Assembly (NCBI RefSeq): GCF_036588685.1
Contig: NC_086374.1
Span: 68,818,457 to 68,882,456 of the forward strand
Direction of reading: 5' to 3'
DNA length: 64,000 nucleotides
DNA from: Mytilus trossulus
Lineage: Eukaryota > Mollusca > Bivalvia > Mytilida > Mytilidae
The notes below the pieces were generated by a model. The model was not told the DNA's origin and made no database searches. It worked only from the letters and a program-made list of their open reading frames with translations. Shown piece after piece: positions 44,501 to 56,440 of this stretch. The number at the start of each line of letters is the position of its first letter. Positions within the stretch are counted from its first letter, which is position 1. The position numbers and the translations under genes were made by a program.

Positions 44501-47500
44501 CACTTGTTAATTAAATATTTTCATACAGATACAAAATTAAAATAACTCTTGAAAGAGTAGCGAAAGATACCAGAGGGACATTCAAACTCAAAGATTAAAA
44601 ACAAACTGACAATGCCATGGCTATTAAAAAAAGAAAAGGACAAACAGACAAATACGTCTGCACAAGACACAACATTGAAAACTAAAGGCTTCGCAACACG
44701 AACCCCACTAAAACTTTGAGTGACATTAGATGCTCCGAAAGGTTAAGCAGATCCTCTGCTCCACATGAGGCCCACGCTCATGTTATTATAAATCAGGCAA
44801 ATGACTTAGTTCTGTAGGTCATATTCGTGAAAAGGGAACGATCCGGAAAAAACAACAATAAATGGCTGAGAGGGGAATAGAGCAGAATTGTTACCAATCG
44901 AGGCAATACGTGTGTGAAATTCGATCTAGATCTGTGTTTGTGGATACAAATCAACATTGGGTGTAAGTTTTTTGAAATTTGGTTGAGGCAAACAAAAGTA
45001 GGAGAACAGAAACCAATTTCAGAACGTACGGACAAACAGCCGGACAAGGGTAAATATTAATGTCCCAGTCGATTAGTGGTTGTTGCTTACAAAAATTATA
45101 TGCTTCTAACATTTCTTTGTTTTACTTACCAATGCTCTCGTTTTTGGCAAGGTAACACATTTTTGTATTTTTAGTATGATCTTTCTTTTTCACACAAGCT
45201 GTATATTGAGGATCTGTTGGAGGTCTACTTCTATCCAGTTTCTTCAAAAACCTTTAAATGGAAAACACATTTTAGTTTGTCGTTGATTTGTAAATAAATT
45301 TAAATACCTTTCATTCGCTGTTCCTACAAACTCTAGGATTTAAAACAGAATCTTCGAAATTTCCTCCGCAAAACAAAAAAATACGAACCACTATTAAAAC
45401 AAATTCAATATATGTTTTAGATTATGTTTTTATAGCTCTTGATCATACACTTAGTATTATCTAGTATATTTGAGGATTAAAATAACAAAGTTATGTGAAA
45501 AAACGTATGTCCAACGTTACATTTATGAAAAACTGTTTCAACTTATATATAGTGATCATATATTTTATTCTCTGATCTTCCTGAAACTTGGCAGAATCAA
45601 CGACATGTGTCAGTTCTTTGTGGCGTTAAAGCCGTTTTTTAGTCAATTTACATGTGACTTGGTTGCTTTATTTTTTTAAAAGCTGGAATAAGAAAAATGT
45701 CCAACGACGTTTTTCGTTAACTCAACGACTGAAAGTGAATTTTATAAGTAGATATAGCAGAAAATTAATAAAAAGAGTAAGGCAATAATAATATCTACCA
45801 AAAGTACAAATATTTGTCTCATTGTTCGTGAGTTCAAATATTGCAGATTCCATAAAATCTACTCTACACAGTCGTTTTTCAAGCAGTAGCCATTTTGTCC
45901 AAGTTGATATTTCATTTGTCAATGCAGTTAACGCGTATTTTTTAACTGATATTTCAATAAGTTATTTATAATTGATCAAAACAAAATTTAAATACACGAA
46001 GAGAACAAAATTCTTTTCTTATAAACTACGTATTTGGGTCTTAAAGAAATAAAATGCTTCCACACAATACAAAACTGTAGCCAATTTGTCCAAACGTCTG
46101 AAAACGTCGAAAAATCCGAAAAAACGAGAATTTCCGACATTCCATAAGTTACAATTGAATATTCAGGATAATTAAAACAAATGGTTAAATTTGGGAAAAA
46201 AGATGTTGATGCATGGCTGCTGAAAAAAGAAAAGCTCATGATGCTATAGACTCCGGTCGGGTACATAAATTTGACACAGGTTAAATTTTGCAATTTTTAT
46301 TAATTGTTTTTAGCCTTAAACGATTAATTAAACAGAATGGTGAAATTGAAAAAAAAAATCTCATTACATGAACTTCGTTCAACTTTTGCAAACACAAATT
46401 GGAGACACCAAAACAGTCCTCTAAATGTAAAATGCGAATTTTAATTTAAGTTGCGGAAGTAGTACTCCGAAATAGATCATTTAAAGTCGTCACTTCAGTA
46501 AGATGCATTCACCAATATTAAAAGACTTAATACACAGAATGTTTTTCTTCGCGATTTGTCCTGCTATTCATTTTGATAACTGTCGTGATGAAAGTTATTC
46601 CTGTACTAGGAAGCCGGAACTTTTCGTCAATATAAACTTCAGCATGAAATTAAGGTAAATGAAAGACTAATCCCAAACAGCGACGAAAACAGTTTCGTTA
46701 ATTAATAAAACCCGGAATTATAATTTAGCCGTTTTTACGACGAACCAGGAGTAGATTACTATATTTTAAAATGTATATCAGAAGTGAAACAATTTAAGCA
46801 AGCAACTTTAGATGACATTAGGAATAACAGTGACATTTGAGTTGAAATAACCTATTTAAAGCTTAATAGCATCATGTCAAACCAATATTTGATTTTGAAT
46901 TGTCGATTTTAATTTCATATATATTATTATTAAATGATCACAAATGTCATGATTGTGATTTACCAAGATGGGGAGTTTGGAACTCACACCACATCTTCCT
47001 TTATCTATTTGATTAAAGAACAAAATCTGGATGATCAGATAGTTGTTTTCCTTTTTAAACGATAGCGTACTATTATAAAAAAAAACAGCAATAAATTAAT
47101 ACGGAAAATAAAAGACACTTATTAGAGTACTTACTTTTCATTTTCATCCAAGGCGTCCATAAAAACTTTCGGGTATTGAAATACATGTTGTGACGTATCT
47201 GTTAGCATCTCTACTTGACCACTAGAAACAAAAGGCACTTATTAAAGCTTAACACACACATTTCAACATTAAAGAGAATAAACAAACCATATGTAAAAAT
47301 TATTATTCATAAATAATAATCATATTTATTGTCATTCAAATAGTTTGAATCATAATATGAAGAGCTCTATGATATGTCTGACAAAAAACTTATACAGTGA
47401 TACTACCGTTAATTTCTTAATAATAAAAAAGCAGGTTTAAAGAAGGTTCTAAATAGCCGGATACAGCGGTCCAAGTTACACTCAAAACATGTCAGTTATA

Positions 47501-50500
47501 TTCCAATGAATTTTTGAATCATTTCTGTAAATGTGTATATATTATTTTGTTGCGATTTTTTTTATTTAAAGGGAGATAACACGAATCTAAAACATGTTCC
47601 TCGAAAAAAGTCGGATAACTAAATTCTTTACGTTACATATAACTTATTTTTATCGTTTTTTCCTTTTACAAGTATAGTACCATCCTGCTCAATCGTTTTG
47701 TACATTTTAAAGACTGTTAGCGACGTCACAATGTGTGAGGAGCAATAATCGGCAACGTCATAAATTAAATTATCGACGAGACGTTTCATATAGAGAAAAT
47801 GTAGCTTGACCAGGAACCCTCAATGCCAATTCTTAAAAATAAGGATAAATAAACAGTTGAGAGCTATATGACCTGAAATAAAAGCCTACTCGTCCCAAAG
47901 ACAACTTTGCCTGAGGGAGTTGAGCCCTAATAGCACCATAGATCTTAATACTTTATCATTAAATGTGTATCTCTCAAAGGAAGGCAACAGCCACCAGAAA
48001 ATGCACGATAGAAATTTTAATCGGATTTTCTGTGTAAAGTTAATAGCGTAAAATATCAGCCGAACACAATTTAAGACATTTAAGCTCGTTCGCTGCTCTC
48101 ACTCGCCAATAAGTTCACATTGTTGCACAGCTAAGCATTTACGATCTTTAAAAAGCGTAAAAAACGGTAATGTTTACGTAACTTATGTCGCTTTTTCCGA
48201 CGCGTGTCTTTGAAATCTACCAAATTATAAAACTTTGATAACTATTTGAAGTTGCTTTTTTATGCATTAAAGGATGCAACTGTCATAACACAAGAACCGG
48301 ACTGGAGCCAACATTTGTTGAAAACAATAATTCAAGAACAAGCACTGGATTCGTGTTTTAATCTAAACTTAGTTTTCTCGTTTGAATTGTTTTACATTGT
48401 CTTATCGGGGTCTTTTATAGCTGACTATGAGGTATGGGCTTTGCTCATTGTTGAAGGCCGTACGGTTACCTATGATTGTTAATGTTTGTGTCATTTTGGT
48501 CTTTTGTGGATAGTTGTCTCATTGGCAATCATACCACATCTCCTTTTTTATATTTAGACTAATTTCTAAATGTTACCACAGAAATTGAAAATTTAATCTA
48601 GTTATAAATATCTAGTACAAATAATAAGTAGCACCACAGAATTCAAAAGCTAATATAATTTTGGAAGAATCGGCATTCAAAAAAGTACATTTGCATATAC
48701 ACCCAAAAACAATTCACGCCTGTTTCAGGAAATAAAAAAAGCCATCTACATTATATCTCTAAGATTGAGTGACGCGTTTTCCTGCAAGAAAAATCGGCCC
48801 ATTAATACCTAAGTGATTCCAATATACGCCTGTGAGCACTCCTGATAAATATAAATCCAGAAAAGTGCTCCAAGAAGCATGCAATTTATAAAAAGGTATT
48901 TTCATATTTTTTTTAGTACTGTACAAATAGAAGGCATTAGTTTAGAACGACATGTGGTATTACGGCACACTTTGAAACCGGTTGCTTTACCAATGCAATA
49001 AGTTTTACCAAAAAATAGTGCACAAATGAAACAACCAGATTGTTTTTACTAGCTTTGATAATAAAATTAGATCCACTTACCTAATTATGAAATATATATT
49101 AGTCAAATGATCTCCTTGTCGCACGAGGGCGCTTTCATAAGGAAAAGACTCTTTGTACAAAGCCATAGCTAGTTGTTTCTTGTATCTCGGAGCCCAGGTA
49201 GAAAAAAGAGGACTGTCTTTAATGAATGCAGCCTTCTCTTCAAACTCTCGGGCAAGAACATCCTTAACTGCCCGATTGTAAAGTGCCCTGTCTACCATAA
49301 GTAAATCTGTTTTCTCTTCGGAAATAATTGAGGCTGTTCGGATGCAGTCATCTGACATGAGAGCAACCTCTCCGAATGGAACTCCAGGACCTGTTTAAGA
49401 AATAAATAAAACAGAGATTACATACCCGATAATGCAATCGTATTACATGTGAGCAGCTGTAAAAGATGTGATAATTAATATTTGATGAATTCATCCATAA
49501 TCAATGTAAGTGAAAGTACAACCTAACCAAGATAAAACAAAACTAAAAAGATATAAAACTCACACGAAAACATGCATTTCCCCACCAATTCTGAAAGTCT
49601 TTAGTTTGTTTCCCTTCTTACATGTATTTAATTGTTTTTCAACGTATGTATTGATATAAACATATATATCTGTGTAACAAATATGCATACGTATGTGCAA
49701 ATTAGTCGTGTTTGTAGTTAAAAATCTCTATCACCTTAGCAACGAGCAGGTGCTTTATTATCGTAATTGGTACTCGGATTTTATTGCTAATTTTCTTTCA
49801 CTACAATCGGTACAAAATCACAGAAACACAAATGACTATACTTATTTATTCAACGAGATTGTTTGTTAGCGTTTTTAATTCCATTAAATTAGAATTTTAG
49901 AGACTTTTAGTATCATGCAGCATAGCATTCACAAATAAAACCCTATACGTTTTGCCTTGTCATCCGATAGACTTAATTTTGGACATATAATGTATAATTT
50001 GGATTTATTTATTTTCGTGGGTACCAATTTTCGTGGACTGAGACAATTTTTATTTTCGAGGAAATTTAACTTGGTGATTTTGCAAAAGTTCTGCATATAT
50101 TCCTATATAGGAAAATATGTATTCGTTGATCGTTTGAATTCGTGATTCCTCTCTTCCCAAGGTATCGACGAAAATTGTTATCCAATGAATAATAATGAAT
50201 CTGCAGTACTAACCAAGGGGACAAACATAGTTTCCCAACTTGGACCTGTCGAGTGCACCGTCTGCTGTTCTACTTCCAACAAGGGCAAGGGCATTTGTAT
50301 CATCGCTATCATCATCAATTTTATCTTTGTTAATGATGTAGATACCAATCTTTCCACAGAGTATTATGTAAAAGCTGAAATTAGGAAGACATTCAATTAT
50401 TATAGCATAGAATAGAATATTTTTATTTCCTAAATTACAGGGCCCATAAAGGGCATGAAATAAGTTTACGATTGATTGACAAATACTGTCTTACTCGACG

Positions 50501-53244
50501 GAATTACAAAGTTGGAATAAAAAACTCTATTATGTTTGCTTTTGATAAATGGATCGAAAGATTAACATAGGTTGATAGATTGATTAATTATTGGTAGCTA
50601 TTTGATGTGTAAAAAAACCTGTAACATTCTTCAACTAACTGAATTTGCATGCACCTATCCGAAGCCAGGTACATGTTGTTCAGTGGTTGTCGTTTGTTGA
50701 TTTGGTTCATAAGTGTTTCTCATTTCTATTTTTTATATATAGACCGTTGGATCTGTATAGCTTGATGTTCGATGTGAGTCAACTTTTTGAAGGCTCCGTT
50801 CATGGCTGTATTTTGACCTATATTTTTTTTTCATGTTTCATAAAATTGACTCTCTCTTCTTATGTATATTTAACTGTTTAATAATGTGTATAATTCTTTG
50901 AACACAATGTTTGTACTTTAAGCATTTGCTGTTTATCACGAGAGTGTATATATTTGTGTATATACATATAATGCACTTTTATCTTTATAAGTAAACTGTT
51001 GTACACTTTATAAATATTTGGCTTCCTCTGAGAACCCTTCGAAAGACAACAGGATGAGGTTTTTGAGGTTATTTCCTCTTGAACTAAAGAGCGTTTGTGT
51101 ATATGTTATCTTTATGAACTGTACGACGTGCTATAATAACAATTTAAAATCCCAACGGTACAAATGTAACATGTCAACATTCGGCAACGCATGATTCTGA
51201 TTCCAATTTGATCAAACTTTTGCTGTTGTAGCACTAGATTTACCTTTAAAGTTGTCTATAGCTGGCTTTGAGTGTTCCAGGTAAAGGTAAATCGAAAAGA
51301 GTGTTTTGGACGCACACAATCTGACGAATTCAGAACTTTTATTGAAGGAGAGAGAAGGGGGCTCTGACTGACCTAAGAAAAGTCCATTCCAGTCATGATT
51401 AAGTGATTCCCTATATAATCAACCAATTTTTCCCCACAAAAAGAGAGACCCAGCACACTGGACCCACCTATATGACAATTTATCAAGTACTATTTTCAAT
51501 ATTATGAAACTAGAGGCTCTAAAGAGCCTGTGTCGCTCACCTTGGTCTATGTGAATATTAAACAAAGGAAGCAGATGGATTCATGACAAAATTGTGTTTT
51601 GGTGATGGTGATGTGTTTGTAAATCTTACTTTACTAAACAGTCTTGCTGCTTAGAATTATCTCTATCTATAATGAACTTGGCCCAGTAGTTTCAGTGGAA
51701 AATGTTAATAAAAATTTACAAATTTTATGAAAATTGTTAAAAATTGACTATAAAGGACAATTACTCCTTAGTGGGTCAATTGACCATTTTCAGATTTGCT
51801 CTAATTGCTTTGTTTTTTGAGTTATAAGCCAAAAACTGCATTTTACCCCCATATTCTATTTTTAGCCGTGGCGGCCATCTTGGTTGGTTGACCGGGTCAC
51901 GCCACACATTTTTTAAACTAGATACCCAAAAGATGATTGTGGCCAAGTTTGGATTTATTTGGCCAAGTAGTTTCAGGGGAGAAGATTTTTGTAAAAGATA
52001 ACTAAGATTTACGAAAAATGGTTAAAAATTGACTATAAAGGGCAATAACTCCTAAAGGGGTCAACTGACCATTTCGGTCATGTTGACTTATTTGTAAATC
52101 TTACTTTGCTGAACATAATTGCTGTTTACAGTTTATCTCTATCTATAATAATATTCAAGATAATAACCAAAAACAGCAAAATTTCCTCAAAATTACTAAT
52201 TCAGGGGCAGCAACCCAACAACGGGTTGTCCGATTCGTCTGAAAATTTCAGGGCAGATAGATCTTGACCTGATAAACATTTTTACCCCAAGTCAGATTTC
52301 CACTAAATGCTTTGGTTTTTGAGTTATAAGCCAAAAATTGCATTTTACCCCTATGTTCTATTTTTAGCCGTGGCGGCCATCTTGGTTGGTTGACCGGGTC
52401 ACGCCACACATTTTTCAAACTAGATACCCCAAAGATGATTGTGGCCAAGTTTGGATTAATTTGGCCAAGTAGTTTCAGAGGAGAAGATTTTTGTAAAAGA
52501 TAACTAAGATTTACGAAAAATGGTTAAAAATTGACTATAAAGGGCAATAACTCCTAAAGGGGTCAACTGACCATTTCGGTCATGTTGACTTATTTGTAAA
52601 TCTTACTTTGCTGAACATAATTGCTGTTTACAGTTTATCTCTATCTATAATAATATTCAAGATAATAACCAAAAACAGCAAAATTTCCTCAAAATTAAAA
52701 ATTCAGGGGCAGCAACCCAACAACGGATTGTCTGATTCGTCTGAAAATCTCAGGGCAGATAGATCTTGACCTGATAAACATTTTTACCCCATGTCAGATT
52801 TCCTCTAAATGCTTTGGTTTTTGAGTTATAAGCCAAAAACTGCATTTTACCCATATGTTCTATTTTTAGCCGTGGCGGCCATCTTGGTTGGTTGACCGGG
52901 TCACGCCACACATTTTTTAAACTAGATACCCCAATGATGATTGTAGCCAAGTTTGGTTCAATTTGGCCCAGTAGTTTCAGAGGAGAAGATTTTTTGTAAA
53001 AGTTAACGACGACGGACGACGGACGACGACGGACGACGGACGACGACGGACGCCGGACGCAAAGTGATGGGAAAAGCTCACTTGGCCCTTCGGGCCAGGT
53101 GAGCTAAAAAACAATAAAACGTTTTTGTTAAATGAGAGTTTTGTCTGTGTACTTACCAGTCTCCAAACTCTCCTTGTTTTATTATAACTTCATCTTTCTC
53201 ATACGTCACGTGGCCACAATTTCTCACAATATCTTTGAGGTAGT
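41400..53244 (-). CDS. CNBD2: CNBD2-like protein with two cyclic-nucleotide-binding domains, seven 3' exons (5'-partial)
   Basis: Exons are 53157-53244, 50214-50374, 49081-49390, 47135-47221, 45130-45251, 43639-44474 and 41400-41558. All junctions are GT/AG and phases fit; 586 residues plus TAA are visible. The first cNMP domain reads TYEKDEVIIKQGEFGDCFYI, an Asp-rich loop insert, then the phosphate-binding cassette PFGEVALMSDDCIRTAS, which keeps Gly-Glu and the phosphate-contacting Arg. The second reads SALVRQGDHLTNIYFIISGQ and GEMEVLLDLDTYVQTAI, where Gln replaces that Arg. A long charged, low-complexity C-terminus follows (RVREKSKQKSQNKNKRKQNG, FDDDKEMTK, SFDDEDEDAS). No membrane segment is seen, so it is not a channel. 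The tandem cNMP layout suggests CNBD2 rather than PKA-R. 5' exons were not identified and may lie beyond 53.3 kb or the window. Confidence 0.82.
41785..42662. mobile_element. 878-bp hAT-type MITE with perfect 8-bp target duplication
   Basis: Ends CAGGGTTTCCGCTGG and (complement) CAGGGTTTCCCCTGG. CATATATC flanks both sides (41777-41784 and 42663-42670). CAGGG tips and an 8-bp duplication are classic for hAT elements. TGGCGAAA recurs near both ends (several copies at 41811-41880 and 42577-42630), as expected for subterminal transposase sites. No ORF. 12-G tract at 42515-42526. Lies in a CNBD2-like intron. Confidence 0.92.
42930..43080 (+). mobile_element. tRNA-derived SINE head
   Basis: A box TGGTCTCGTGG (42942-42952) and B box GGTTGGAACCC (42975-42985) at tRNA-like spacing, in a segment resembling a tRNA 5' domain. 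The downstream body is not tRNA-like. CNBD2-like intron. Confidence 0.65.
43220..43469. mobile_element. Short MITE with TGCCAACT / AGTTGGCA ends
   Basis: CTGCCAACT at the left and AGTTGGCAGG at the right are inverted. Internal GGGGGATTTCCCCCATGG and CCCCCATGGGCATTTTG also relate as inverted copies. About 250 bp, no ORF. Confidence 0.65.
43639..44474 (-). CDS. CNBD2: CNBD2-like large exon (degenerate cassette 2 and charged tail)
   Basis: 836 nt, acceptor TATTTTCAG. Begins EMEVLLDLDTYVQTAICTEK, then a helical MKHYERLFTKKHQRTIDAMK segment and a Lys/Asn- and Asp/Glu-rich tail. Donor GTAATA in phase 0. Confidence 0.9.
44555..44810 (+). mobile_element. Interspersed repeat family I, copy 4
   Basis: GCGAAAGATACCAGAGGGAC, TGACAATGCCATGGCTATT, ACACGAACCCCACTAAAACT, ATGCTCCGAAAGGTTAAGCA. 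CNBD2-like intron. Confidence 0.8.
44858..45062. mobile_element. Relic sharing pieces with the 1816 hairpin and family E
   Basis: GGCTGAGAGGGGAATAGAGC, then TTTGAAATTTGG and ACGTACGGACAAACAG near the end, the latter like the GGACGAACGTACG part of family E. Confidence 0.4.
45130..45251 (-). CDS. CNBD2: CNBD2-like exon
   Basis: 122 nt, acceptor TTTAAAG. FLKKLDRSRPPTDPQYTACV, ending MCYLAKNESI. Donor GTAAGT. Confidence 0.85.
45252..46960. other. CNBD2-like intron, no feature recognised
   Basis: AT-rich intronic DNA. A small B-family scrap (ACTCACACCACATCTTCC) lies at about 46983-47000. Confidence 0.45.
47135..47221 (-). CDS. CNBD2: CNBD2-like exon
   Basis: 87 nt, acceptor TTTCTAG. GQVEMLTDTSQHVFQYPKVF then MDALDENE. 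Donor GTAAGT. Confidence 0.85.
47222..48250. other. CNBD2-like intron, no feature recognised
   Basis: AT-rich; no repeat family recognised. Confidence 0.4.
48260..48555 (-). mobile_element. Interspersed repeat family B, copy 5 (diverged)
   Basis: TTTTCTCGTTTGAATTGTTT, GGGGTCTTTTATAGCTGA, TGTTGAAGGCCGTACGG, GTTGTCTCATTGGCAATCAT, ACCACATCT. Confidence 0.75.
48556..49080. other. CNBD2-like intron, no feature recognised
   Basis: AT-rich; nothing recognised. Confidence 0.4.
49081..49390 (-). CDS. CNBD2: CNBD2-like exon (phosphate-binding cassette 1 and start of domain 2)
   Basis: 310 nt. GPGVPFGEVALMSDDCIRTA, then FSTWAPRYKKQLAMALYKES and the start of domain 2. Donor GTAAGTGG. Confidence 0.9.
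49391..50213. other. CNBD2-like intron, no feature recognised
   Basis: AT-rich; nothing recognised. Confidence 0.4.
50214..50374 (-). CDS. CNBD2: CNBD2-like exon (cNMP domain 1 core)
   Basis: 161 nt, acceptor AATTTCAG. FYIILCGKIGIYIINKDKID, then an Asp/Ser linker, ending KLGNYVCPLG. The donor is the weaker GTTAGT. Confidence 0.85.
50640..50830 (-). mobile_element. Interspersed repeat family B, copy 6 (5'-truncated)
   Basis: GCACCTATCCGAAGCCAGGT, AGTGGTTGTCGTTTGTTGAT, TAGACCGTTGG, GAAGGCTCCGTTCATGGCTG. Confidence 0.7.
51507..53110 (+). mobile_element. Family C element copy 2, with three 502-bp tandem units
   Basis: Starts AAACTAGAGGCTCTAAAGAG and ends with GACGACGGACGACGG repeats, CACTTGGCCC TTCGGGCCAGGTG and AGCTAAAA. 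GCCGTGGCGGCCATCTTGG recurs at 51865, 52367 and 52869, exactly 502 bp apart; units 2 and 3 are nearly identical. Ends 47 bp from the CNBD2-like exon at 53157. Confidence 0.85.
53157..53244 (-). CDS. CNBD2: CNBD2-like exon (first visible)
   Basis: 88 nt, acceptor TTCTTCAG. YLKDIVRNCGHVTYEKDEVI then IKQGEFGD; donor GTAAGT, phase 2. Begins mid-codon, so an upstream coding exon must exist. Confidence 0.85.
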
Positions 53245-53401
53245 CTGAAGAAAAACAATAAATAATATTTGAACAACTATTTTAAATAAAATGTTCCTAG
53301 AAAGAAAAATATATCAATACATGATTGCATATGTTGGATTACTTTTATGTCCTACTTTGCGATGGAAAATAGCATTGAAATACATTATCTAATTTTATCA
53401 T

Positions 53402-53563
53402 ATGTTTAGTAGTAAATACAGTAGTTTTGCATATGTGATAAATAGCCTGCTGTTTAATCCATATCGCGCAACTTTGATGCGCACCCTTTATTGCATACCC
53501 TTTATCACACCCCTACCCTTTATCGCATACCCTTTATCGCACCCCTACCCTTTATCACACCCC

Positions 53564-53597
<34 letters not shown>

Positions 53598-53600
53598 TAA
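53402..53600 (+). repeat. CCCTTTATCGCACCCCTA-type short tandem repeat plus T run
   Basis: CCCTTTAT(C/T)GCA and CCCTTTATCACACCCCTA alternate from about 53485 to 53568, followed by a long T tract to 53594. Confidence 0.8.
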
Positions 53601-53887
53601 AGTCAGTTTTGGTTTTTTTTTGCTTATGAAAAATTTTCCTCAATTTTTTTTATGACGTCATTGTTTGGTATGTGACGTCACGAACGTCGTTTCCATATTG
53701 TATTTGACGTCAAGAACGTCAAAAAAAAAATGTAAGGTAACCAAGGTGCTTCGGATTAGTAATTGAGCAGTTCTTTTTTAAGGCCATTGAAACAAGACAA
53801 AAGTAGATCTGAAGGTAACCCAGTGTTATGAATCAGAAAACAGTTCATATAAATAATACTCTTCTGTTGAAACATATGATAAAGCGT

Positions 53888-54023
53888 ATAATACATGGCA
53901 AAATCCGTATCACATGCCGTATCACCCTCGACCAATATCATCCCTCGGGCCTAAAGGCCCTTGGGCTGATATTGATGTCTCGGGATGATACGACATATGA
54001 TACGGATTTTGCCATGTATTATT
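53888..54023. mobile_element. Foldback MITE
   Basis: ATAATACATGGCAAAATCCG and CGGATTTTGCCATGTATTAT are inverted ends. The centre is CCTCGGGCCTAAAGGCCCTTGG. Confidence 0.85.
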
Positions 54024-55794
54024 CTCTATGTAGTGCACAATTTGTTCCCATTGTATGATCCTTTAGTTCCTACAATCTTAAATTTATGGGGAAAAAATCA
54101 TTGTTCTCGACATTCGGTTAATCAATATAACAATACAATGATGAAGATCTTGATGTGGTTTGCAAAATAGACAATAATGGGTAAATAATGCAGAACAAAC
54201 GGAAAAAATAAAGCAAAGAGGAAAAAAAGCAACAACATAAAAGATAACAATTGGGTGCTTAATTATATTCTTCCTACTATTAAGTAGATGCTTAAATCTT
54301 TATTAAAGGTTTTTATCTTTACGATTATTTATATTGCCCTTATTTTGTTCATTATTTTGTACATTTTATAATAAGTCTGGTACATACATGGTGCGCAATC
54401 ATTCTTTTTGTCGTGGTGGATCCAGTGATTGTTTAACCTAATTGAAATTGTTTTTGAAGCAATATGGCAGATGGTGTTGTTTTCTTTTTTTCCAGTTAAA
54501 TAATTAGTAAACAGTGAATTGAATACCAAATCATGACATTCGCGAATAATCTTCTTTTCGTCATTTAAATAATGACAATTTATGGGAAAAAGTCTCATTG
54601 AAAAAATTATGCAAACAGACCGGGTAATTTAATTGATATCAATATGTAGGCGCTATTGTAAATTAAGCTTATTTTAGCGTTAGAGTACATTGATTTACAA
54701 GTATCAATGATATTGATGTATGGTGTCAATTAATGCATTTCATTATGATGAATGTCAACACCTCTTACTTTGCGATGCAATCATTAAATCCTCTTATATC
54801 ACAGAAACCCTATCCTTTACTAGAATAGAATACGCTTAATTAAATTCTCCCTCATAAATTCGTCCGAATTTAAAATATTTCTAATCTATCTATATGGCTG
54901 AATAAGAGGCAAGTAAAAATGTAGGTTTGGTTTGCGTGCAGTAACTTCGAGTGTCATACACACGTACATCATCAGTGTACGCACAATCAGAGCTCACGGA
55001 AGAGTTATTTAACGTGTAGAGAATGTCATAAATGCGGAAATGTTTTACCATAGGACTTAAAATGTTTAGGTGACAACTTTAAAAAAAAATGGATTTTACA
55101 GAAAAAGAAGTACTAACAAGTGAAAATGGTATAACTAACATGTCCGCTATAGTAGAAATTGTTACAACTTTTAGATCTATCTTTGTAATGTTCTTCTTGG
55201 ACGATTTTTAAAAAAAAAGGAGAAAGGAGGAAAAGTCACCACACTTACTAGATCTTACTACCACAAAAAAAAAAGCAACCACCCAAGTCATGCGTATAGT
55301 ACTATACATCACTGTAACATTATACAGCTTTTTGACATGTTAGGAGGACTGAGTCTAACCAAATACGAGCTTCTGTTAAAATGTCATAATTGTGAAATGT
55401 GATATATTTGAACTGAGTTATTGTAATTGTAGACTTTCACAGTAAAATACTAGAAAATATTTTGAAATTCTAATGAATCAAATCACATTTTATTATCATA
55501 TTTGTAAATATGAAGAGACCACCCCCAAGTTAATTGGATTTTCAAATTTAAAACAAGAATACATCGTTAATGGACAGGAATTAATCAAATTATACCCCTC
55601 AGCTTACTTTTCTTCAGTTGTATCATTAAATTTACATTTTGTAAATCAATATGTAAACACTTTCAAAATGTCATCATTATAATATATTTGTACTCATAAA
55701 TCCCAGCTTTAAATTTTCTACCTTAAGCGTAATTTTATAATTATGGTAAAATTTGTATAATATCATTTTGGCTACACATGTACATGTATAGTAC
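54024..55794. other. No gene recognised
   Basis: AT-rich. Minus-strand candidate 5' exons for the CNBD2-like gene were looked for here without a convincing hit. Confidence 0.4.
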
Positions 55795-55875
55795 ATACTT
55801 TGACTGTCGGTGGTCGTATAAATTGACATTTGTTGTCTCATTGGAACTCATACCACATCATCTTATTTATACCAT
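55795..55875 (-). mobile_element. Interspersed repeat family B, copy 7 (end only)
   Basis: TTGTTGTCTCATTGGAACTC, ATACCACATCATCTT. Confidence 0.55.
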
Positions 55876-56271
55876 GCATCATTATTAGCTATTGCATTTT
55901 TACACATATAGAGTTCTGTGACATTATGTACGGTTTCGTGAATTTCAGGTCACATACCCGTTGGTTTACAAGCATCTCGTCTGTACCAGCGTTAAATTGA
56001 CTGATTCACAACGCTTGATTGTTTTCCGCCGACAGTTCAGTTTGAAGCATTACAACAGTCAGTATTTTCTTAAACTGAATAGCTCACTTGAACCAACAGG
56101 CAACACACCCATTTTGCGGATTTTCGTCTTATTTTTTTTTAAACTATGTACAATGTATAACTATGATCAGAGATTAAGAGAAACAGCAATATCAGACTTA
56201 TAATTCTAATCAACATAACCAAAATTATAAGTTGGCTCATTCTAAGAGTTCATTTATATGAATTGCAATTA

Positions 56272-56440
56272 AGAATTGAATGCTTCTTTTTGTAAATTTA
56301 TTGGGTGGTAAAAGCGTTGACCGAAGTACTAACATTTTGTATGAAGCGCGGAAGCGCTTCATTCTAAAAATGTACGCACGGTCAACGCTTTTACAACCCT
56401 ATAAAGTTTCAAAAAGAAGTATTCAATACTTATAATTACA
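56272..56440. mobile_element. Foldback MITE
   Basis: Left GAATTGAATGCTTCTTTTTG and GGTAAAAGCGTTGACCG; right CGGTCAACGCTTTTAC and CAAAAAGAAGTATTCAA. The tip is GAAGCGCGGAAGCGCTTC. Confidence 0.85.

Noticed and set aside
52248..52950. Repeated 66-codon minus-strand frames
   Set aside because: They are the same 502-bp non-coding tandem unit of family C read twice; the frame is not kept in other C copies.
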